Assembly (NCBI GenBank): GCA_965200375.1 | Contig: OZ241353.1 | Coordinates: forward strand, 2,046,001-2,110,000 | Direction: 5' to 3' | Length of the DNA: 64,000 nt | Source: VXYL01 sp965200375 | GTDB taxonomy: Bacteria; Pseudomonadota; Gammaproteobacteria; Pseudomonadales; Azotimanducaceae | Shown here: in pieces, positions 61,193 through 64,000 of the stretch | Numbering within the stretch: the first letter of the stretch is position 1 | Layout of the letters: every line of letters starts with the position of its first letter | Notes under the pieces: model-generated | Seen by the model: the letters and a program-made list of their open reading frames with translations, nothing else | Database searches by the model: none | What the model was told of the DNA's origin: nothing | Made by a program: the position numbers and the translations under genes

Positions 61193-62287
61193 AGCCCGGC
61201 CTTCAGGTTGGCTTCCATGAACTCGTCCAAGTCCCCGTCGAGCACGTTGCCGGGATCGTGCCGCTCGACGTTGGTGCGGAGATCCTTCACCCGCGCCTGA
61301 TCGAGCACGTAGGAACGGATCTGGCTGCCCCAGCCGATGTCCGCCTTGCTGTCCTCGATGGCCTGCTGCTCTTCCCGGCGTTGCCGCAGCGCCTGCTCGA
61401 ACAGCCGGGCGCGCAGCTGCTTGTACGCCCGATCGCGATTCTGGTGCTGGGAGCGTTCGCTTTGGCATTGGATCACGATGCCGGTGGGCAGGTGCGTCAG
61501 CCGCACCGCGGAGTCGGTCTTGTTCACGTGCTGGCCGCCGGCGCCGCTGGCACGGTAGGTGTCGGTGCGCACGTCCGCCGGGTCGATGTCGATCACGATG
61601 TCGTCGTCGATCTCCGGGGACACGAACACGGAGGCGAAGGAAGTGTGCCGCCGATTGCCGGCGTCGAAGGGCGACTTGCGCACCAGCCGGTGGACGCCGG
61701 TTTCCGTGCGCAGCCAGCCGAAGGCGTAATCGCCCTCGAACTGCACCGAGGCGCTCTTGATGCCGGCCACGTCGCCCGCCGAGACTTCCACGAGCCTGGT
61801 GTCGAAGCCGCGTTTCTCGCCCCAGCGCAGGTACATTCGCAGCAGCATCTCCGCCCAGTCCTGGGCCTCGGTGCCGCCGGAACCGGACTGGATGTCCAGA
61901 AAGGCGTTGGCGTCGTCCTGCTCGCCCTGGAACATCCGCCGGAACTCCAAGGCGCCGAGCTGGCGCTCCAGCTCGCCGAGTTCCTCGCCGATGTCGTCGA
62001 GAGCGGCGCTGTCGCCGTCCTGGGCCGCCAGTTCGGTGAGTTCTGCGAGATCGGCCAGCGTGGCGGATGCCTTGCCGAGGCCGTGGACCACCGCTTCGAG
62101 GCCGGCCTGCTCCCGGGCGAGAGCTTGCGCCCGCGCGGGCTGCTCCCAAAGTTCCGGCAGCGCCAGTTCGCGCTCGACCTCTTCCAAGCGGTCCTTCTTG
62201 GCACCGTAGTCAAAGGTACCCCCGAAGCGCCTCGGCGCGAAGGCCCAGGGACTTGAGGGAGTCGCGGATGGAAGTGAGTTCGGCCAC
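61189..62287 (-). CDS. prfB: Peptide chain release factor 2, with programmed +1 frameshift
   Basis: Terminates translation at UGA and UAA. The first 25 codons from GTG 62287 (V/M-AELTSIRDSLKSLG...RGYL) end at an in-frame TGA. Skipping one T there continues DYGAKKDRLEEV... for 340 codons. The total of 365 residues equals E. coli RF2. Catalytic GGQ is in GAGGQHVNKTDSAVR. The codon-recognition region precedes it and is in the usual place. Frameshifting is autoregulated: low RF2 delays termination at the UGA. The stop overlaps the lysS start by 4 nt. This is not a pseudogene. Confidence 0.95.
62210..62223 (-). promoter_or_regulatory. RF2 programmed +1 frameshift site
   Basis: The coding strand reads GGGGG TAC CTT TGA C. 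It has a Shine-Dalgarno-like G-run three bases upstream of CTT, the slippery CTT, and the in-frame TGA followed by C, as in the classical prfB signal. Pairing of the G-run with 16S rRNA and slow UGA decoding drive the +1 shift. Confidence 0.92.
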
Positions 62288-62406
62288 TTGAGTTCCGGGC
62301 TCTGGGAGCTGGCGGCCCCGGTTCGCGTCGCGGAGACGGAGAGTCTAACGGATGCCGGTGCGCCGCGGTTACACTGTGCCTCAACTTCAGAACCGTTTGG
62401 CTGAGC

Positions 62407-63348
62407 ATGGCCGTACGCTGCCGAACCCGCCGGGCCGCACCGCAACGCGCTACGGGCGCGCCGACGACGGCCCGCGCCGCGCTTGGCGCAGCCTGCCTCG
62501 CCGTTGGCCTGCCGGCTGCGGCGCAGGCCTACTGGGGCGTGGAGGCCGGCCTGGCGCTGCCGGTGGCGCTCGAATCCACCCGCACCAACACCGGCGTCCC
62601 CACCAACTGCGACCAGTGGCTGGCGACCAACACCTTGCCGGACGGCACGGTGGTGCCGCTGCCGGCGGCCGAGTGCCAGCCACGCGCCCTGCCTGGCGCG
62701 CCGGTGGCCTTCGATCTTGCCAGCGGCGGCTTGGTCGCCGTGGCAGCGGGGCTGCGCCGGGACCGTCTGCGCCTCGAAGCCGAGTACTTCTATCGCCGCC
62801 AAGGCGGCGAGCGCCGCCCGCTGCTGGTGCCCAACGACCCCAAGCAGCAGGAGTTCGTCGAGCGCAGCGAAGCGGTGGACGACGTCGCCGCGCACAACGT
62901 GTTCGCCAATGCCTACTACGACTTCGGCAGCATCGGGCGGAGCAGGCTGGCGCCGTATGTCGGCGTTGGCATCGGCGCCATGCGGATGAACGCGGACTAC
63001 CAGGCCACCTCCATTCGCGGCAGCCGCGAGGCGCTGTTGGCGCTGGGCCGCAATCCCGACGCCGCCGGCAAGCGCTCCCTCGCCGACGCCGCGCTGACCG
63101 ACGTCTTGGTTGGCTACCAGCTGGTGGCTGGCGTGGACTACCCGCTCGACGAACGGCGGACGCTCACCGTCAAGGTTCGCTACGGCGGCGCCTTCGGCGA
63201 GTTCGAACACGGCGACCACGCCTGGCAGCCGCTGCGGGGCCACGAATCCACGGTTGCGCCCGGCGGGATGCCCATCCGCTACGCCATCGCCATGGACGAC
63301 GTGCGGTTCTGGGCGGTTGCCGTGGGGATGAAGTTCGGGCGTCCCTAG
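62407..63348 (+). CDS. Outer-membrane beta-barrel protein
   Basis: A 313-residue exported protein. The signal region ends CLAVGLPAAAQA, followed by the barrel start YWGVEAGLALPVALE. Alternating strands with aromatic girdles include LRLEAEYFYRRQGGE, FANAYYDFG, LAPYVGVGIGAMRMNADYQA, TLTVKVRYGGAFGEF, and the terminal VRFWAVAVGMKFGRP. The PYVGxGxG pattern is typical of OmpA-like/opacity-type barrels. The final residue is Pro, not the usual aromatic, which is atypical for BAM recognition. Function could be adhesion or a pore; unknown. Confidence 0.82.
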   Translation: MAVRCRTRRAAPQRATGAPTTARAALGAACLAVGLPAAAQAYWGVEAGLALPVALESTRTNTGVPTNCDQWLATNTLPDGTVVPLPAAECQPRALPGAPVAFDLASGGLVAVAAGLRRDRLRLEAEYFYRRQGGERRPLLVPNDPKQQEFVERSEAVDDVAAHNVFANAYYDFGSIGRSRLAPYVGVGIGAMRMNADYQATSIRGSREALLALGRNPDAAGKRSLADAALTDVLVGYQLVAGVDYPLDERRTLTVKVRYGGAFGEFEHGDHAWQPLRGHESTVAPGGMPIRYAIAMDDVRFWAVAVGMKFGRP

Positions 63349-63378
63349 GTTCCGCATCCTGCCGGCGGGATCCCTGCC

Positions 63379-63747
63379 TTGAGCGAGGAGCGAGCGGCAG
63401 CGGCTTTCGCAGCAGACCTGCGCCGCCGCATTCCGACGTTGGCCCTGGCGGCGGCGCTTGGCGGCTGCGGCGGCGAGCCGGCGGCGCCGGCGCATCCCGG
63501 CAAGGCCGTCTATCTGCGCTACTGCTTCTCCTGCCACCAGGCCGGAATTGCCGGCGCGCCCAGACTCGGCGAGCCCGATGAATGGGCGGAGCGCGCCGCC
63601 CAGGGCGCCAGCGCCATGCTGGCCAACGTCAAGGCGGGAATGGCGCCGGGCATGCCGCCCCGGGGCGCCTGCGCAAGCTGCGACGACGAGACGCTGGCGG
63701 CAGCGGTGGACTACATGGTGAGCGAGCTCCGGCGGGACCGGCGGTGA
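63379..63747 (+). CDS. Cytochrome c5-like lipoprotein
   Basis: A 122-residue monohaem cytochrome c. The haem motif is YCFSCHQAG (CxxCH). The distal Met is probably in KAGMAPGMPPRG. A second cysteine pair, GACASCDD, fits the disulfide of the c5 family. The N-terminus has a hydrophobic stretch ending ALGGCGG, a good lipobox (L-G-G-C), so it is probably anchored in the membrane. The start is TTG 63379, the only in-frame candidate before the signal. It overlaps the next gene by 4 nt. Confidence 0.85.
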   Translation: MSEERAAAAFAADLRRRIPTLALAAALGGCGGEPAAPAHPGKAVYLRYCFSCHQAGIAGAPRLGEPDEWAERAAQGASAMLANVKAGMAPGMPPRGACASCDDETLAAAVDYMVSELRRDRR

Positions 63748-64000
63748 CCGCCAGCATCTCCCCGGGAACTTCGTCGGCACCAGTCGCCGGCGCGGGTTCC
63801 CGTACCGACGCGGCGGCGCAAGGCCGCCTGCGCGTGCTGCACGTGGTGGCGAGCACGGCCACGGCCTGGGGCGGTCCCGCCAGCGCTCTGCGATCCCTGG
63901 CGCCGGCGCTGGCGGAACACGGCGTGGACTGCGTCGTCGCCACTACCCGCCTACGGCAGGACGGCGCACCGGCGCCGGCGATCGACGGGGCCGAAACGCG
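63744..64000 (+). CDS. Glycosyltransferase family 4-like, N-terminus only
   Basis: A partial gene read from GTG 63744, overlapping the cytochrome stop as GTGA. After a disordered start the first Rossmann strand LRVLHVVASTATAWGGPASA and LRSLAPALAEHGVDCVVATT are typical of GT4 (GT-B) acceptor-side domains, which bind the acceptor sugar. The catalytic C-terminal domain lies outside the window. It may belong to a polysaccharide or lipopolysaccharide cluster continuing to the right. Confidence 0.7.
   Translation, partial: MTASISPGTSSAPVAGAGSRTDAAAQGRLRVLHVVASTATAWGGPASALRSLAPALAEHGVDCVVATTRLRQDGAPAPAIDGAET

Noticed and set aside
62210..62287. prfB as a pseudogene because of the in-frame TGA
   Set aside because: The GGGGG-TAC-CTT-TGA-C context is the classical RF2 +1 frameshift signal, and total length matches RF2.

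Overview
The window is GC-rich, densely packed bacterial chromosome. The organism is most likely a gammaproteobacterium. This is inferred from the lysS-prfB pair with the classical RF2 frameshift, YciO, oligopeptidase B, an E. coli-like tRNA-Arg(CCG), and tRNA genes that all encode CCA. No taxonomic search was possible. GTG and TTG starts are common. Many neighbours overlap by 4 nt (NTGA), so translational coupling is a strong habit here. At least five CaiB/BaiF CoA-transferase genes, a PhyH dioxygenase, VOC enzymes, an amidohydrolase and a copper amine oxidase suggest a catabolically versatile heterotroph.

Layout. 1-4 kb (minus): lgt, folA, an S9 peptidase and a truncated cytosine-5 methyltransferase, all overlapping. 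4.2-5.9 kb: a HigB-like toxin followed by a chimeric gene with a HigA-like N-terminus and a nuclease-like C-terminus. 6-24 kb: mostly metabolic genes (TANGO2/NRDE, SDR, YciO, CoA-transferase, oligopeptidase B, DUF349, hydrolase, amine oxidase, epimerase-like VOC, Gfo/Idh/MocA). This stretch also holds a frameshifted AAA ATPase and an MNT-like nucleotidyltransferase pair. 23.4-29.6 kb: three copies of a ~165-bp repeat with CTAG ends, an IS630-type element, tRNA-Leu(CAG) and tRNA-Gly(CCC), an alcohol dehydrogenase, an MFS transporter and a Uma2 protein. 29.6-36.6 kb: putA, a flavoprotein and a CoA-transferase in one operon, then VOC and PhyH genes.

36.7-49.4 kb is an accessory, defence-like island made of two convergent operons. 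The plus-strand operon (36797-40725) encodes two P-loop ATPases. The second carries seven nearly identical 44-residue TPR-like repeats, and a promoter with direct repeats and dyads lies upstream. The minus-strand operon (49438 down to 40741) has five genes: a KAP ATPase, a NACHT-LRR protein, a ParA-like ATPase, and the type III Mod and Res subunits. Three of its four junctions overlap by 4 nt. This combination is the best candidate in the window for an undescribed composite system.

49.6-64 kb: an SDR, an amidohydrolase, a DUF4143-type ATPase behind five 23-bp tandem repeats, tRNA-Arg(CCG), and a three-gene CoA-transferase operon. Then come a possible HEPN-motif protein, the housekeeping cluster prfB-lysS-ung, an outer-membrane protein, a cytochrome c lipoprotein, and the start of a glycosyltransferase cut by the window edge.
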